Shown: piece by piece, positions 1-10,355 of the stretch | Layout: each line of letters begins with the position of its first letter | How positions within the stretch are numbered: the first letter of the stretch is position 1 | Assembly (NCBI GenBank): GCA_019638615.1 | Contig: JAHBTL010000001.1 | Location: 310,001-374,000, forward strand | Length of the DNA stretch: 64,000 nucleotides | DNA from: Chitinophagaceae bacterium | GTDB taxonomy: Bacteria > Bacteroidota > Bacteroidia > Chitinophagales > Chitinophagaceae | Reading direction: 5' to 3' | Position numbers and translations under genes: made by a program | Notes under the pieces: model-generated | Database searches by the model: none | Told to the model about the DNA's origin: nothing | Seen by the model: the letters and a program-made list of their open reading frames with translations, nothing else

Positions 1-1
1 T

Positions 2-499
2 AAGGAATACCACGACCAGTATTATGGCTTCCCCATTGAAGATGACAACGAGCTGTTCTGCCGCCTGGTGCTTGAAATAAACCAGGCGGGCTTAAGCTGG
101 ACTACTATCTTAAAAAAGCAACCCGGCTTTCGTAAGGCATACCACAATTTTAATATTGCCAAAGTAGCAAAGTATTCAGAAAAAGATCGTGAGCGCCTGC
201 TGAATGATGCTGGTATTATACGCAACAGGCTTAAAATAAACGCTGCCATTGAAAACGCAAAAGCCATCCTTCTTATACAAAAAGAGCATGGCACATTTAA
301 ACAATGGCTCGACCAGCATCATCCTAAAACCAAAGAGGAGTGGGTAAACCTGTTTAAAAAAACATTCAGGTTTACGGGTGGAGAAATTGTCAATGAATTT
401 CTGATGAGCACAGGGTACCTGCCGGGGGCGCATACGCCTGATTGTCCTGTTTACAAAAAAGTATTAAAGCACAAACCCGCCTGGAACAGGAAAAAATAA
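2..499 (+). CDS. tag: DNA-3-methyladenine glycosylase I (5' end missing)
   Basis: Base-excision repair enzyme that removes 3-methyladenine from alkylated DNA in the cytoplasm. The frame is open from the window edge, so the first residues, including the expected N-terminal zinc cysteine, lie outside. Visible family signatures are EYHDQYYG and DDNELF near the start, then NQAGLSW, which holds the base-binding region. The C-terminal HTPDC matches the H-x3-C zinc-ligand pair of TAG enzymes, so the zinc site looks intact. The GTG at 68 is an internal codon, not the start, because homology continues upstream of it. Confidence 0.93.
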   Translation, partial: KEYHDQYYGFPIEDDNELFCRLVLEINQAGLSWTTILKKQPGFRKAYHNFNIAKVAKYSEKDRERLLNDAGIIRNRLKINAAIENAKAILLIQKEHGTFKQWLDQHHPKTKEEWVNLFKKTFRFTGGEIVNEFLMSTGYLPGAHTPDCPVYKKVLKHKPAWNRKK

Positions 500-520
500 T
501 CTGTATTTGGCGGTTCCATA

Positions 521-550
521 AAAAAAATACACCGTGAGGAATCACGGTGT
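521..550 (-). terminator. Rho-independent terminator, minus strand
   Basis: A perfect 9-bp stem (ACACCGTGA / TCACGGTGT) with a GGAA loop at 529-550. On the minus strand it is followed by a run of seven T with one A before it. It would end transcripts from the minus-strand gene at 765-1328. Bases 551-764 between them hold no gene I can support. Confidence 0.7.
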
Positions 551-764
551 CTGATATATACTTAAACTCCAAAACTTAGAGACATGTTTGTTGCAGCGTT
601 GCCCAACAACACTGCAGAATAGGTCGCCCCTCCGCATTTTAATGAAGCATTGATAGGTAAGCCATGCAAACGCACTTGTATTTTTAACAACACATCCTGC
701 CGGCAGAATATTTGCTATGCAGTACATACTTGTTACAATCATTTCGATTGTACGATCAATTAAT

Positions 765-1328
765 TCAGGAGATGGGATCCGGGGGGTGCCAGGGGCAGCC
801 AACAGCGAAGTTGATAACAGAAACCACTGCATCTCTTCCATATGCAGGCTGAATGACAGTAATAGCCGCATTCCAGAAGACTGATTGTTGAAGCAGGTAA
901 TCCGTTACAAATGTAAAAGAAGGAAAAGAGCTTGTCTTTTTCGATTTTTGTTGCGCGGGATTTTTTTGCAAATCTGTTACAAGACCTGCAAACTGATCCT
1001 GTACAGCCTGCACTTTATTTTTTACCTGGTTGGGGATGCAAAGCAGCACAAGAGAGTCGTTGTATATTTTACGCATTACATAACGGTAATGGGCACCATT
1101 AATATCAACTTCCCCGTCAAACCTTTCAAACTCTTTCCAGTTGCTGTGATAAGGTAGATTGATCGGGATTTTAACTTCTACCAGGTCTTCTTTATTATAT
1201 TGTTCCTCATCAAGCTTTATTTGCAATTTCCCGCTTTCTTCCTGTTCCCAGTAATGCAACACTACTTTATAACCCAAAAGGTTAAAAAGGAAAATAAGGA
1301 TGAGTAATATACACGAAGCCTGGCGCAA
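765..1328 (-). CDS. Small membrane-anchored protein of unknown function
   Basis: A 187-residue protein that begins with a hydrophobic segment (residues 5-20, CILLILIFLFNLLGYK), followed by a charged extracytoplasmic part with LKIPINLPY-like and LVLLCIPN-like motifs. From memory this resembles a short Bacteroidota family of unknown function often found beside TonB-dependent receptor genes; no receptor is seen here. The only in-frame start is TTG at 1328, with a stop a few codons upstream, so the 5' end may be damaged or the start unusual. The C-terminal 60 residues have low complexity and may be a degraded extension. Function unknown. Confidence 0.6.
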   Translation of the reverse strand: MRQASCILLILIFLFNLLGYKVVLHYWEQEESGKLQIKLDEEQYNKEDLVEVKIPINLPYHSNWKEFERFDGEVDINGAHYRYVMRKIYNDSLVLLCIPNQVKNKVQAVQDQFAGLVTDLQKNPAQQKSKKTSSFPSFTFVTDYLLQQSVFWNAAITVIQPAYGRDAVVSVINFAVGCPWHPPDPIS

Positions 1329-1408
1329 ATGGTCTGGTTTTATTACGCGAGTTTACTGGAAAGATACCCATTTTTTTAATTACCAGGGAGTTTTTCTGGT
1401 TACTTGTT

Positions 1409-1671
1409 ATTTGAAATTTGAGATTCGATATCGGATCCCTATTGCTCATAGCCATAGCCAATAGCTAATACCTGACTGCCGGCAACTCACAGCCCAAATA
1501 CGCTCTGTGTACCTTTGTGCTTTGGTGGCTTTGTGGTTTAAAAAAGCTGATAGCAACGTAAAGAGCAATCTTTTCGACTGCTGCTCCGAAACCTTTTTCA
1601 TATAGACTGACGGCTCATCTCAAATTTCAAATCTCAAATCAAAAATCCACAAATCAACCAATCAGAAATCC
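1409..1671. repeat. Low-complexity dispersed repeat between genes
   Basis: Most of the 421-bp gap before the epimerase gene is made of short imperfect units such as AAATTTGAGATT, CTCATAGCCATAGCCAATAG and CAAATTTCAAATCTCAAATC. The same vocabulary recurs at 18630, 20145, 41815-42020 and 43962-44370, and inside the helicase gene at 45274-45410. No coding potential is evident. Confidence 0.7.
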
Positions 1672-1749
1672 TATATATGGTACTTTTTTGTGTCCGGCTC
1701 GGTTTATAGACATATTCTTATTTACTTTGCACCCGAATAAAAAAGATAT

Positions 1750-2802
1750 ATGAAAATTTTAATTACCGGCACAGCAGGGTTTATTGGCTTCCATCTTGCC
1801 AATTACCTTATTAAAAGAGGGAATACAGTGGTTGGACTGGATAGCATTAATGATTATTACGATACAACGCTCAAATACAACCGTTTGGCTACAGCCGGCA
1901 TTGAAAAAGGAAAAATTGCATATAACAAGCTGGTAACCAGTAATAAACATAATAATTACAGTTTTATTCAATTACAGTTGGAAGACAAGACCAACCTTGA
2001 AAAACTGTTTGCCGAACAGCAATTTGATAAAGTATGCAACCTGGCAGCCCAGGCAGGGGTACGATACAGCCTCACCCACCCTGATGCATATATACAGAGC
2101 AACATAATAGGTTTTTTAAACATATTGGAATGTTGCCGCCACAATAAGATCAAGCACCTGGCCTACGCCAGCAGTTCGAGCGTATACGGTTTAAACGGAA
2201 AGTCGCCTTTTTCCACTTCTGATAACGTAGATCATCCGATATCGCTGTATGCCGCCAGCAAAAAAAGCAATGAGCTGATGGCGCATACTTACAGTCATTT
2301 GTTTAGAATACCCACCACAGGATTGAGATTTTTTACTGTATATGGCCCGTGGGGCAGACCCGATATGGCACTCTTCCTCTTTACGAAGGCCATCCTGGAA
2401 AACAAACCCATCCAGGTATTCAACAATGGCAATATGGTGCGCGATTTTACCTATGTGGACGATATTGTTGAAGGAGTAGTAAGAGTAATAGATAACCCGC
2501 CGGCAGGCAAGCCGCAATGGGACGCCGCCCACCCGGATCCTTCCACCTCTACCGCGCCCTATAAAGTATACAATATAGGCAACAACAACCCGGTTCGCCT
2601 GATGGAATTTATTGAAGCTATTGAAAAGCACCTCGGGAAAAAAGCCGAAAAAGAAATGTTACCCATGCAGCCGGGCGACGTAGCAGCTACCTGTGCCGAC
2701 GTACAGGACCTGGTGGCCGATCTTCACTATCAGCCTCAAACAAAAGTGTCGGCAGGCATTAAAAACTTTGTTGAGTGGTACCTCGACTATTATAAAAAGT
2801 AA
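1750..2802 (+). CDS. NAD-dependent sugar epimerase (UDP-glucuronate 4-epimerase type)
   Basis: An extended short-chain dehydrogenase of 350 residues, the usual length for UDP-glucuronate epimerases that supply UDP-galacturonate for surface polysaccharide. The NAD-binding loop GTAGFIG lies at residues 7-13, the serine motif SSSSVYG follows at about 141-147, and the catalytic YAASKK (Y-x3-K) at about 166. [15 protein letters not shown] is the substrate-side motif typical of the glucuronate epimerase branch. It stands alone, preceded by repeat-rich DNA. A UDP-glucose 4-epimerase role is possible but less likely given GPWGRPDMA. Confidence 0.88.
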   Translation: MKILITGTAGFIGFHLANYLIKRGNTVVGLDSINDYYDTTLKYNRLATAGIEKGKIAYNKLVTSNKHNNYSFIQLQLEDKTNLEKLFAEQQFDKVCNLAAQAGVRYSLTHPDAYIQSNIIGFLNILECCRHNKIKHLAYASSSSVYGLNGKSPFSTSDNVDHPISLYAASKKSNELMAHTYSHLFRIPTTGLRFFTVYGPWGRPDMALFLFTKAILENKPIQVFNNGNMVRDFTYVDDIVEGVVRVIDNPPAGKPQWDAAHPDPSTSTAPYKVYNIGNNNPVRLMEFIEAIEKHLGKKAEKEMLPMQPGDVAATCADVQDLVADLHYQPQTKVSAGIKNFVEWYLDYYKK

Positions 2803-2872
2803 CCTGCCTGCCTGTCTGCGACAGGTAGTATTCAGCAGGGTAAATATCAGCCGCATTTAACAACAAAAAAAT

Positions 2873-2902
2873 TTTGCGCTTCGTTTGAATAGCTTAACTT
2901 TG
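2873..2902 (+). promoter_or_regulatory. Bacteroidota-type promoter for rimP-nusA-infB
   Basis: TTTG (2873-2876), an 18-base spacer and TAACTTTG (2895-2902) match the Bacteroidota sigma-A consensus TTTG / TAnnTTTG. Transcription would begin near 2909 and give a leader of about 50 bases before rimP. Confidence 0.7.
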
Positions 2903-2919
2903 CCAAAGGAAAAGAACAA

Positions 2920-2947
2920 AAGAAGGGAACGGATCCGTTCCCTTCTT
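2920..2947 (+). promoter_or_regulatory. Perfect 28-bp palindrome in the rimP leader
   Basis: A perfect dyad with arms AAGAAGGGAACGGA / TCCGTTCCCTTCTT centred on GGATCC, about 15 bases upstream of the rimP start codon and just after the predicted transcription start. In RNA it would form a strong hairpin in the leader, with only a weakly T-rich tail (TTCTTCATTTATCC). It may act as an attenuator, a processing site or a translation control. No matching gene ends upstream on the minus strand, which argues against a plain terminator. Confidence 0.6.
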
Positions 2948-2961
2948 CATTTATCCAGATT

Positions 2962-3432
2962 ATGAGCAGTGATGCAACAACGCAGTTAATTGAACAAATG
3001 ATAGAGGTGTTATTGGAGGATAGCCCGGATATTTTTCTGGTAGAAGTAAAAATTAAACCCACCAATAACGTAAAAGTTTTCCTGGATGCAGATGGAGGAA
3101 TCTCCATTGCCAAGTGCGTAGCCTGTAACCGGGCCTTATACAAACAAATAGAAGCCGAAGGAGTTTTTCCCAATGGCGACTTTTCGCTGGAGGTGTCGTC
3201 GCCGGGATTGGATGAACCCCTTAAACTCAAACGCCAGTATCAAAAAAATACGGGCAGAAATGTGGAAGTAATATTGAACGACGGAACTAAAACAGAAGGA
3301 AAATTGCTTGTGGCTGGCGAAAATGAAATAGTAGTGGAAGAAACAAGAGGTAAAAACAAGAAAAAAGAGATCATTCAACATACCATTTTTTTTGATAACA
3401 TTAAAACAACTAAAATTCAAATTCAATTTTAA
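2962..3432 (+). CDS. rimP: Ribosome maturation factor RimP
   Basis: A 156-residue cytoplasmic factor needed for 30S subunit maturation. The sequence follows the RimP pattern: an N-terminal alpha/beta domain with GGISIAKCVACNRALYKQIE and the hallmark FSLEVSSPGLDEPL at residues 74-87, then a C-terminal small beta barrel with GRNVEVILNDG. The order rimP-nusA-infB is conserved in bacteria and supports the call. The gene follows its own promoter and leader palindrome. Confidence 0.95.
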   Translation: MSSDATTQLIEQMIEVLLEDSPDIFLVEVKIKPTNNVKVFLDADGGISIAKCVACNRALYKQIEAEGVFPNGDFSLEVSSPGLDEPLKLKRQYQKNTGRNVEVILNDGTKTEGKLLVAGENEIVVEETRGKNKKKEIIQHTIFFDNIKTTKIQIQF

Positions 3433-3487
3433 CGATCCCTCCGGGCGCGGTTTTGTCGCGTTCTTCAAAGGATAAAAATGCTGTACT

Positions 3488-4735
3488 ATGGCAAGTATTA
3501 ATCTTATAGAATCCTTTCAGGATTTCAAGGACGCCGAAAACATTGATCGTCCTACGCTAATGAAAGTGCTGGAAGACGTTTTTAAAACCTTACTCCGTAA
3601 AAAATATGGATCTGATGAAAATTTTGATGTAATTGTAAATACGGAAAAGGGAGACCTTGAGATTATTCACCGCCGCACAATTGTGGAAGACGGGCAGGTT
3701 GAAAACCCCGTAGCCGAAATAGCTTACAGCGATGCCGTAAAAATTGAACCGGACTTCGAAGTAGGTGAAGAGTTGTTCCAGGAAGTAGATATTCTTGACT
3801 TTGGACGTCGCGCCATTCTTGCAGCCAAACAAACCCTGGCGAGCCGTATCAGCGATCTTAAAAAGAACAGCCTGGTTAAAAAATATGCCGACCGCGTAGG
3901 TGAGATCATCAGCGCCGAAGTATACCAGGTTTGGAAAAAGGAAGTATTGCTGCTGGATGAAGACGGTAACGAGCTGATCATCCCTAAATCGGAGCAAATA
4001 CCTTCGGACTACTTTAAAAAAGGGGAAAACGTAAAAGCCGTAGTGAAAAAAGTGGAGTTGAAAAACAACTCACCCGTTATCATCCTGTCGCGCACACATC
4101 CCTCCTTCCTTGCCAAGCTGCTGGAAATTGAAGTGCCTGAGATTTTTGACGGATTGATAGTAATCCGCAAAATTGTGCGTGAGCCGGGTGAAAGAGCTAA
4201 AGTAGCGGTAGAATCGTATGACGACCGCATTGACCCGGTAGGCGCATGCGTAGGTATGAAAGGCAGCCGTATACACGGCATAGTACGCGAATTGAAAAAC
4301 GAGAATATAGATGTGATCAACTGGACCAACAATATACAACTGTTGATCCAGCGGGCACTGACACCTGCAAAAGTGAGTTTTACGGAAATTGACAATGAAA
4401 GAAAACACGCCAATGTATATCTCAAGCCCGACCAGGTATCGCTTGCTATCGGTCGCAGAGGCGTAAATATTAAGTTAGCCTGCGAATTATCAGGATATGA
4501 AATAGATGTATTCCGCGATGATGAAGGTCAAAGCGAAGAGTTTGATATTGACCTGGATGAATTTGCAGATGAAATTGATACATGGGTGATCGATGAGCTG
4601 AAACGTATTGGCTGCGATACCGCGCGCAGTGTGCTTGATCTTACTACAGAAGAGCTGGAAAGAAGAACCGACCTTGAAAAAGAAACCATTGAAGATGTAA
4701 GAAAAGTGCTGGAAGAAGAATTCGAAAAAGGATAA
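3488..4735 (+). CDS. nusA: Transcription termination/antitermination factor NusA
   Basis: A 415-residue protein of the length common in Bacteroidota. The domain order is an N-terminal RNA-polymerase-binding domain (residues 1-125), an S1-like domain (about 130-200), and two KH RNA-binding domains with KIVREPGERAKVAV, DPVGACVGMKGSRI and SLAIGRRGVNIKLA. The end is a short acidic helical region (EELERRTDLEKETIEDVRKVL) in place of the longer repeats of E. coli NusA. It lies 55 bases after rimP and before infB, in one transcription unit. Confidence 0.96.
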   Translation: MASINLIESFQDFKDAENIDRPTLMKVLEDVFKTLLRKKYGSDENFDVIVNTEKGDLEIIHRRTIVEDGQVENPVAEIAYSDAVKIEPDFEVGEELFQEVDILDFGRRAILAAKQTLASRISDLKKNSLVKKYADRVGEIISAEVYQVWKKEVLLLDEDGNELIIPKSEQIPSDYFKKGENVKAVVKKVELKNNSPVIILSRTHPSFLAKLLEIEVPEIFDGLIVIRKIVREPGERAKVAVESYDDRIDPVGACVGMKGSRIHGIVRELKNENIDVINWTNNIQLLIQRALTPAKVSFTEIDNERKHANVYLKPDQVSLAIGRRGVNIKLACELSGYEIDVFRDDEGQSEEFDIDLDEFADEIDTWVIDELKRIGCDTARSVLDLTTEELERRTDLEKETIEDVRKVLEEEFEKG

Positions 4736-4829
4736 TATTACCACCTCCCCTGTGGAAGCAGGTAATACATAGGAACAGAAAAAACAAACTATTCTTTGCA
4801 TATCAACCGGTATGCAGGAGCAAAAAAAT

Positions 4830-7724
4830 ATGGCTGAAATTAAATTACCACGCTTACTCGCAGCGGCCAAAGAGTTCAACATCGGGCAGGAAACATTAAT
4901 CGACTTCCTGATAGGAAAAGGTTTTTCTAAAGATGAACTGAAACCTACCAGTAAGCTTACGGAAGACATGTACTATTCCCTGCAGCAGGAATTTTCGTCT
5001 GACAAAGCCGCCAAAGCAAAGAGCGACCAGATAGAAATCCCTAAAGGGAATGTACTGGAATCCCGGAAGAAAAAAGATGAAGAAGAGATACTCTTCAAAA
5101 AAGATGTCAAGAAAAAAGCAGAACCGGCACAGGCTGTTGCGGAACCGCCGGTAACACCTCCCGCTGTCGAGCCGGAACAGAAAACAGCTAAGGAACCCCA
5201 GCCCGAAATAACCAAGATCGAAGCGCCTGAAATAGAAGGACCTAAAGTATTGGATAAGATCGATCTCAGCGCCATTGATTCTTCTACAAGACCCAAGAAA
5301 GGAAGCAAAAAGAAGGAAGAACCGGAAGAAAAAGCGCCGGCGAAAGCAGAAATTGCGCAACCCGAAATTGTACCGCAGCAACCCATTGCCGAAGATGTAA
5401 AGCCACAGCAGGTTGAAGAGCCTGAGGTGGAGGAAGAAACGTCACTGTCTGAAGAAGACACGAGAGTGGTTGAAAATATACGCGCAGAAAAAATCGAAGG
5501 CCCCCGGATTGTTGGTAAGATCACGCTTCCTGTTGATAATGAACCCCGCCCTTCTGCTAAACCGCAGGAGGAAAAAAGAAAGAGAAAACGTATTCCCATC
5601 GAAAAAAGGGATCAGCAGGGTCCGCGGCACGGAGGAGAAGATCATCCGCAGCGCAAAGACGGTCCGCGTACAACCATTCAAAAGCAGGGCGACCGCAACC
5701 GGCAGCAGGGTGGAAACAATGCCGGAGGCAACCGTTTCGGGCAGGGCAACAGGCAACAGGGTGGACGCAGGGACAGTAATATCCATCGGGAGGCCAAGGA
5801 AATCGACGCTAAAGAAATACAGGATAAGATCAGGGAAACCCAGGCCAAACTGGCGGGCGGTTCAAGAGGCACAGGAAAGAGCACAAAATCTAAATTACGC
5901 AGGGCAAGGAGGGAAGAGTTGGCCGAAAACATGGCAGGCGATGCTGCACAGGATAACAAACTGCAGGTAACGGAGTTCGTTACCGTTAGTGAACTGGCTA
6001 ACCTGATGGATGTAAACTTTGCGGAAGTAATAGGCAAATGTATGAACCTCGGCATCATGGTATCTATCAACCAACGCCTCGACGCGGAAGTAATAGAACT
6101 GGTAGCTGCGGAATTTGGATTTGAAGTAGAATTTATCGGCGTGGATGACGTGGATGAGGAAGATGAGGAAGAAGTAGAAGATGCTCCGGAAGAACTTGAG
6201 CCCAGGGCACCGGTCATTACCATTATGGGCCACGTAGACCATGGTAAAACATCGTTGCTCGACTATATCAGAAGCGCCAATGTGGTAGCAGGCGAGGCCG
6301 GGGGAATTACCCAGCACATAGGCGCCTACCAGGTAACCACCGCTTCAGGTAAAAAACTTACTTTCCTTGATACACCCGGTCACGAAGCCTTTACGGCCAT
6401 GCGTGCCCGTGGCGCTAAAGCTGCCGATGTAGCCATCATCGTAATATCGGCCGACGATGCGGTGATGCCTCAAACCCGCGAAGCCATCAGCCATGCACAG
6501 GCAGCCAACCTGCCTATGGTATTCGCCATTAATAAAATTGATAAGGAAGGAGCCAATCCTGAAAAAATTAAAGAGCAACTGGCAGGTATGAACCTGCTTG
6601 TTGAAGACTGGGGCGGTAAGTACCAAAGCCAGGAAATTTCCGCAAAAAGCGGGTTGAATGTAGATCTGCTGCTGGAAAAAATATTGCTGGAGGCCGAATT
6701 GCTGGAATTAAAAGCCAATCCACACCGCGAAGCCACAGGTACCATTATCGAAGCATCCCTTGATAAAGGACGTGGCTATGTAGCTACCATGCTGGTGCAA
6801 AACGGCACCCTGAAGCAAGGCGAAATTGTGGTAAGCGGGCAGTTCTTTGGTCGTGCAAAAGCAATGTTCAACGAACGCAATCAGCGCCTGGACGAAGCCG
6901 GGCCTTCTACTCCCGTACAGATACTCGGGTTGAACGGTGCACCGCAGGCAGGTGAAAAATTCAAAGTGTATTACGACGAAAGCGAGGCCAAGGAAACCGC
7001 CAACCGCCGCGCCCAGATTTTGAGGGAACAGGGCATCAGGGCGAAAAAACATATTACGCTCGACGAAATCGGACGTCGCCTTGCATTGGGTAATTTCAAA
7101 CAACTGAACCTGATTATCAAAGGAGACGTGGATGGTTCCGTAGAAGCGTTAAGCGACTCATTACAGAAACTTTCAACTGAAGAAATTGCGGTAGCGGTAG
7201 TACACAAAGCCGTGGGCGCCATTACCGAAAGCGATGTATTGCTGGCAACGGCTTCAGATGCCGTTATTGTCGGCTTTAATGTACGCCCTTCACCCCAGGC
7301 TTCCAGGCTGGCGGAGTCAGAAGGTGTACAAATCAAAGCTTACTCTATTATCTATAACGCAATAGAAGAAGTGAAGAGTGCAATGGAAGGTATGATGGAA
7401 CCTACCATTACTGAAAAAATTGTGGCCAATGTTGAAATACGGGAAGTGTACAAATTCGACAAAGTGACTGTGGCAGGCTGCCAGGTGCTGGATGGCAAAA
7501 TACAACGCAATTCTAAAGTACGGCTTATCAGGGAAGGCATCGTGGTATATCCTTCAGGGGAAGGCCAGAGTGCGGAACTGGGCTCGTTGAAACGTTATAA
7601 AGACGATGTAAAAGAAGTAACAAGCGGAATGGAATGTGGTCTTACTATCAAGAACTACAATGACCTTAAACCCGGCGATATAGTAGAGGCATTTGAAATT
7701 GAAGAGGTAAAAAGAAGCTTGTAA
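4830..7724 (+). CDS. infB: Translation initiation factor IF-2
   Basis: GTPase that brings initiator tRNA to the 30S subunit. I chose ATG 4830 ([19 protein letters not shown]) because the family begins this way and AGGAG lies nine bases ahead; an in-frame ATG at 4812 adds six residues. Residues about 70-330 are a long Lys/Glu/Pro then Gly/Arg/Asn-rich linker. The G domain starts near residue 467 with GHVDHGKT, followed by DTPGHEAF and NKID. Domains II to IV run to the end ([16 protein letters not shown]). Third gene of the rimP-nusA-infB unit. Confidence 0.96.
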   Translation: MAEIKLPRLLAAAKEFNIGQETLIDFLIGKGFSKDELKPTSKLTEDMYYSLQQEFSSDKAAKAKSDQIEIPKGNVLESRKKKDEEEILFKKDVKKKAEPAQAVAEPPVTPPAVEPEQKTAKEPQPEITKIEAPEIEGPKVLDKIDLSAIDSSTRPKKGSKKKEEPEEKAPAKAEIAQPEIVPQQPIAEDVKPQQVEEPEVEEETSLSEEDTRVVENIRAEKIEGPRIVGKITLPVDNEPRPSAKPQEEKRKRKRIPIEKRDQQGPRHGGEDHPQRKDGPRTTIQKQGDRNRQQGGNNAGGNRFGQGNRQQGGRRDSNIHREAKEIDAKEIQDKIRETQAKLAGGSRGTGKSTKSKLRRARREELAENMAGDAAQDNKLQVTEFVTVSELANLMDVNFAEVIGKCMNLGIMVSINQRLDAEVIELVAAEFGFEVEFIGVDDVDEEDEEEVEDAPEELEPRAPVITIMGHVDHGKTSLLDYIRSANVVAGEAGGITQHIGAYQVTTASGKKLTFLDTPGHEAFTAMRARGAKAADVAIIVISADDAVMPQTREAISHAQAANLPMVFAINKIDKEGANPEKIKEQLAGMNLLVEDWGGKYQSQEISAKSGLNVDLLLEKILLEAELLELKANPHREATGTIIEASLDKGRGYVATMLVQNGTLKQGEIVVSGQFFGRAKAMFNERNQRLDEAGPSTPVQILGLNGAPQAGEKFKVYYDESEAKETANRRAQILREQGIRAKKHITLDEIGRRLALGNFKQLNLIIKGDVDGSVEALSDSLQKLSTEEIAVAVVHKAVGAITESDVLLATASDAVIVGFNVRPSPQASRLAESEGVQIKAYSIIYNAIEEVKSAMEGMMEPTITEKIVANVEIREVYKFDKVTVAGCQVLDGKIQRNSKVRLIREGIVVYPSGEGQSAELGSLKRYKDDVKEVTSGMECGLTIKNYNDLKPGDIVEAFEIEEVKRSL

Positions 7725-7920
7725 TACGAAGTGGAATTATTGAATAGCCCCAATTTTAATCGTATTATGCCGAAGCAATAGCCGTTCACACCAATTTTAT
7801 TGGTTTGTTACGGATATGCTTTCGGTAATGCTTTCGGTATAAACCTTTGTTAAATAACAGGTAACTGCTCATCCCGGTAAAAAAGGACGGCTATTTTTGA
7901 GCAGTATGAATCATTTATTT

Positions 7921-9288
7921 ATGAAACAGTTACTGGTTTTTGGATTCCTGATGGTAATTACTGCAGGCGCCCGGGCGCAGGGACAGTCGCACAAAGTGCT
8001 GGCTGATAAAATCGTTGCTGTGATTGGCGATAAAATTGTTCTCCGCTCGGATATTCTTAATTACATAGAGGATGAGAAACGGCAGGGCCGCGAGCTTCCG
8101 CCGGATGCCAATTGCATGCTGCTGCAGCAAATGATGATACGCAAGGCGTTGATGCTGCAGGCGCAGAAAGACTCCCTGCCCGTAGGAGATGATGAAATTG
8201 AAGCTGAACTGGATCAGCGCATCCGCTATTTTATCCGGGCTTATAACGGAAAAGAGTCGCTGGAACAGATTGCAGGTAAAACCATTTACCAGATAAAAGA
8301 AGACAACCGCATTTCCATCAAAGAGCAGAAGCTGGCCGATGCAATGCAGAAATCCATTATAGAAAATGTGAGAGTTACTCCTACAGAAGTAAAAGCATAC
8401 TATGATAAGATACCCAAAGACAGCCTCTTTTTCTATGAAACCGAACTGGAGATCAAGCAGGTAGTTGCCTATGCCAAAGCAAGCCGCGACCTGGAAAAGT
8501 ACGCCCAGGATGAGCTGGCAGAGTATAAAAGGCAGGTAGAAAGCGGGGTAACATCGTTCGACAGGCTGGCAAAACTATACAGCGACGATCCGGGCACAAA
8601 AGAAGTGGGTGGACGATTTGAATTTAACCGGGGCGATAAAAGCGTAGACGGCACTTTTTCTTCAACAGCTTTTGCACTAAAAGAAGGGCAGATATCGCGG
8701 GTGGTAAAGTCTAAATTCGGTTATCATATCATCCAGGTTGTGAGCCGTTCGGGTGATGATGTAGTAGTAAGGCATATCCTTAAAATACCGCAGGTTACGG
8801 ATACTGAAATCAATGAAGCCATCGCTAAGCTTGATACAGTAAGATCGAAACTGGTAGCCGGCACCCTTAGCTTTGGTGAAGCGGTAGATAAATACAGCGA
8901 AGACGAAAACAGCAAATTCACCGCCGGATCGGTAACCAACCAGCAGGGGTCCCCTTATCTTACTATTGACCAGCTGGACAAAAGCCTGGTAAACGTTTTT
9001 GCCCAGTTGAAAGTAGGAGAATATTCAAAACCAATGCCTTTCACTGATGAAAGCGGGAAAAAAGGGGCGCGTATTTTATTTTTACAATCCAAAACCGAAC
9101 CTCATCGAGAAAATATTAAGGACGACTATAACAGGATTGCTCAAAGGGTAATGGAAGAAAAGAAAGGAGAGTTGCTGGACAGGTGGTTCCGTACTAAAAT
9201 GCCGACTTTTTATATTTCTGTGGACGATGATTACCGCTCTTGCGAAGAAATAAGCAAATGGCTAAAAGAAAACACAGCTTCCCGCTAA
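7921..9288 (+). CDS. Periplasmic peptidylprolyl isomerase, SurA-like
   Basis: A secreted chaperone or proline isomerase for outer-membrane proteins. The start MKQLLVFGFLMVITAGARAQ is a clean signal peptide ending in ARAQ; ATG 7906 would add five residues. Next come a SurA-type N-terminal helical domain (KIVAVIGDKIVLRSDILNYI) and two parvulin domains. The first, around residues 170-275, has SGVTSFDRLAKLYSDDPGTKEVGG; the second, around 280-385, has VVRHILKIPQVTDTEI. The length of 455 residues fits Bacteroidota SurA homologues. It is transcribed alone and ends at a clear terminator. Confidence 0.9.
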   Translation: MKQLLVFGFLMVITAGARAQGQSHKVLADKIVAVIGDKIVLRSDILNYIEDEKRQGRELPPDANCMLLQQMMIRKALMLQAQKDSLPVGDDEIEAELDQRIRYFIRAYNGKESLEQIAGKTIYQIKEDNRISIKEQKLADAMQKSIIENVRVTPTEVKAYYDKIPKDSLFFYETELEIKQVVAYAKASRDLEKYAQDELAEYKRQVESGVTSFDRLAKLYSDDPGTKEVGGRFEFNRGDKSVDGTFSSTAFALKEGQISRVVKSKFGYHIIQVVSRSGDDVVVRHILKIPQVTDTEINEAIAKLDTVRSKLVAGTLSFGEAVDKYSEDENSKFTAGSVTNQQGSPYLTIDQLDKSLVNVFAQLKVGEYSKPMPFTDESGKKGARILFLQSKTEPHRENIKDDYNRIAQRVMEEKKGELLDRWFRTKMPTFYISVDDDYRSCEEISKWLKENTASR

Positions 9289-9306
9289 AATAAAGTTCTT
9301 TTCCTG

Positions 9307-9340
9307 AAAAGGCTGTCTCGTATCCGGGGCAGCCTTTTTT
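9307..9340 (+). terminator. Rho-independent terminator after the isomerase gene
   Basis: AAAAGGCTG and CAGCCTTTT form the stem around a loop of about 14 bases, followed by a T run, 19 bases after the stop codon of the plus-strand isomerase gene. Confidence 0.85.
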
Positions 9341-9409
9341 GTGTATACAATGCTTGTGTCCTTATTTAAACCTTTATCTTGCATACAATGAATTCAGGAC
9401 GATTTATTA

Positions 9410-10345
9410 ATGCAATCAGGCATATATATGTATACAGATGACTCCAAAGGCGTTTCAAATGGCGCTGGCTTTTTTATATTACTGGGTTTATGGTTGGGCG
9501 GTTTCTTTCTTGGCGCCCTGTTAACAGTGCCTGTATGGTTGCTGATGGGAAAAGGAAGCATACTGGACATGGCCACCCGGATGTCAGACCCGGAAAATGT
9601 AAACGCATTGCGCGTAATACAGGTAGTCACCACATTTTGTGCTTTTTTCCTGCCAGCTTATTTTACCGCGTTTATCCTTAATCGCAAGCCGTTAAAGCTA
9701 TTAGGTTTCAATAAAAATATAAACAGCAGGCAGGCCTTGCTTGCGCTGCTGATTATTTTTTGCGGCGCTTTAACCGCCGGCATGCTGGGGCAACTCAATG
9801 AAATGATCCCCGTTTCTAAATCCCTGGAAGCCGTTTTCAGAAAACTGGAAGATCAATACGCTGCCCAGGTAGAAGCCATTACCAATATGAAAACTTTTGG
9901 GGATTACCTGGTATCGCTTGTCATGATCGCTTTGCTTCCGGCGGTATTTGAAGAAACTTTCTTCAGAGGCGGAATGCAGAACCTGCTGAACAAATCCCTT
10001 CACTCCCATTGGATGGCAATCATAATCACCAGTATTATTTTCAGCCTTATTCATTTTTCTTACTATGGTTTTTTGGCCAGGGTTTGCCTTGGCATTGTGC
10101 TGGGCCTGCTGTTTTACTATTCACAAAATCTTTGGCTAAGTATACTCGCTCATTGCTTCAACAATGCCTTTGCTGTTACTCAAATGTATGTATTGCTCCG
10201 GCAGGGCAAATCAGTGGCAGAAGCCATGAACGACAAATTACCTATGTGGTGGGGGTTGATTGCGATTGTAGCTTTGTATGCTTTGTTTATTGTGTTCAAA
10301 AAAGTGTCGGCAAACAGGCTGAATGACCTGAACTTTGAAAATTAA
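9410..10345 (+). CDS. CPBP-family intramembrane metalloprotease
   Basis: A polytopic membrane protein of 311 residues in the CAAX-protease/bacteriocin-processing (CPBP, Abi) family. The three motifs are present: EETFFRGG at about residue 180, a His in SLIHFSYYGF at about 212, and LSILAHCFNNA at about 245. These supply the Glu-Glu and His residues of the predicted active site. About seven or eight hydrophobic segments are visible. Its substrate cannot be read from the sequence. It ends 10 bases before cdsA, so the two are probably co-transcribed. Confidence 0.9.
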   Translation: MQSGIYMYTDDSKGVSNGAGFFILLGLWLGGFFLGALLTVPVWLLMGKGSILDMATRMSDPENVNALRVIQVVTTFCAFFLPAYFTAFILNRKPLKLLGFNKNINSRQALLALLIIFCGALTAGMLGQLNEMIPVSKSLEAVFRKLEDQYAAQVEAITNMKTFGDYLVSLVMIALLPAVFEETFFRGGMQNLLNKSLHSHWMAIIITSIIFSLIHFSYYGFLARVCLGIVLGLLFYYSQNLWLSILAHCFNNAFAVTQMYVLLRQGKSVAEAMNDKLPMWWGLIAIVALYALFIVFKKVSANRLNDLNFEN

Positions 10346-10355
10346 TTTTCCGGCT

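Noticed and set aside
542-871. Minus-strand open frame of 109 residues overlapping the end of the small membrane protein gene
   Set aside because: It has no motif, overlaps a better-supported gene in another frame and crosses a clear terminator hairpin.
2813-2825. Small hairpin CCTGTC/GACAGG after the epimerase gene
   Set aside because: It has a short stem and no T run, so a terminator cannot be claimed.
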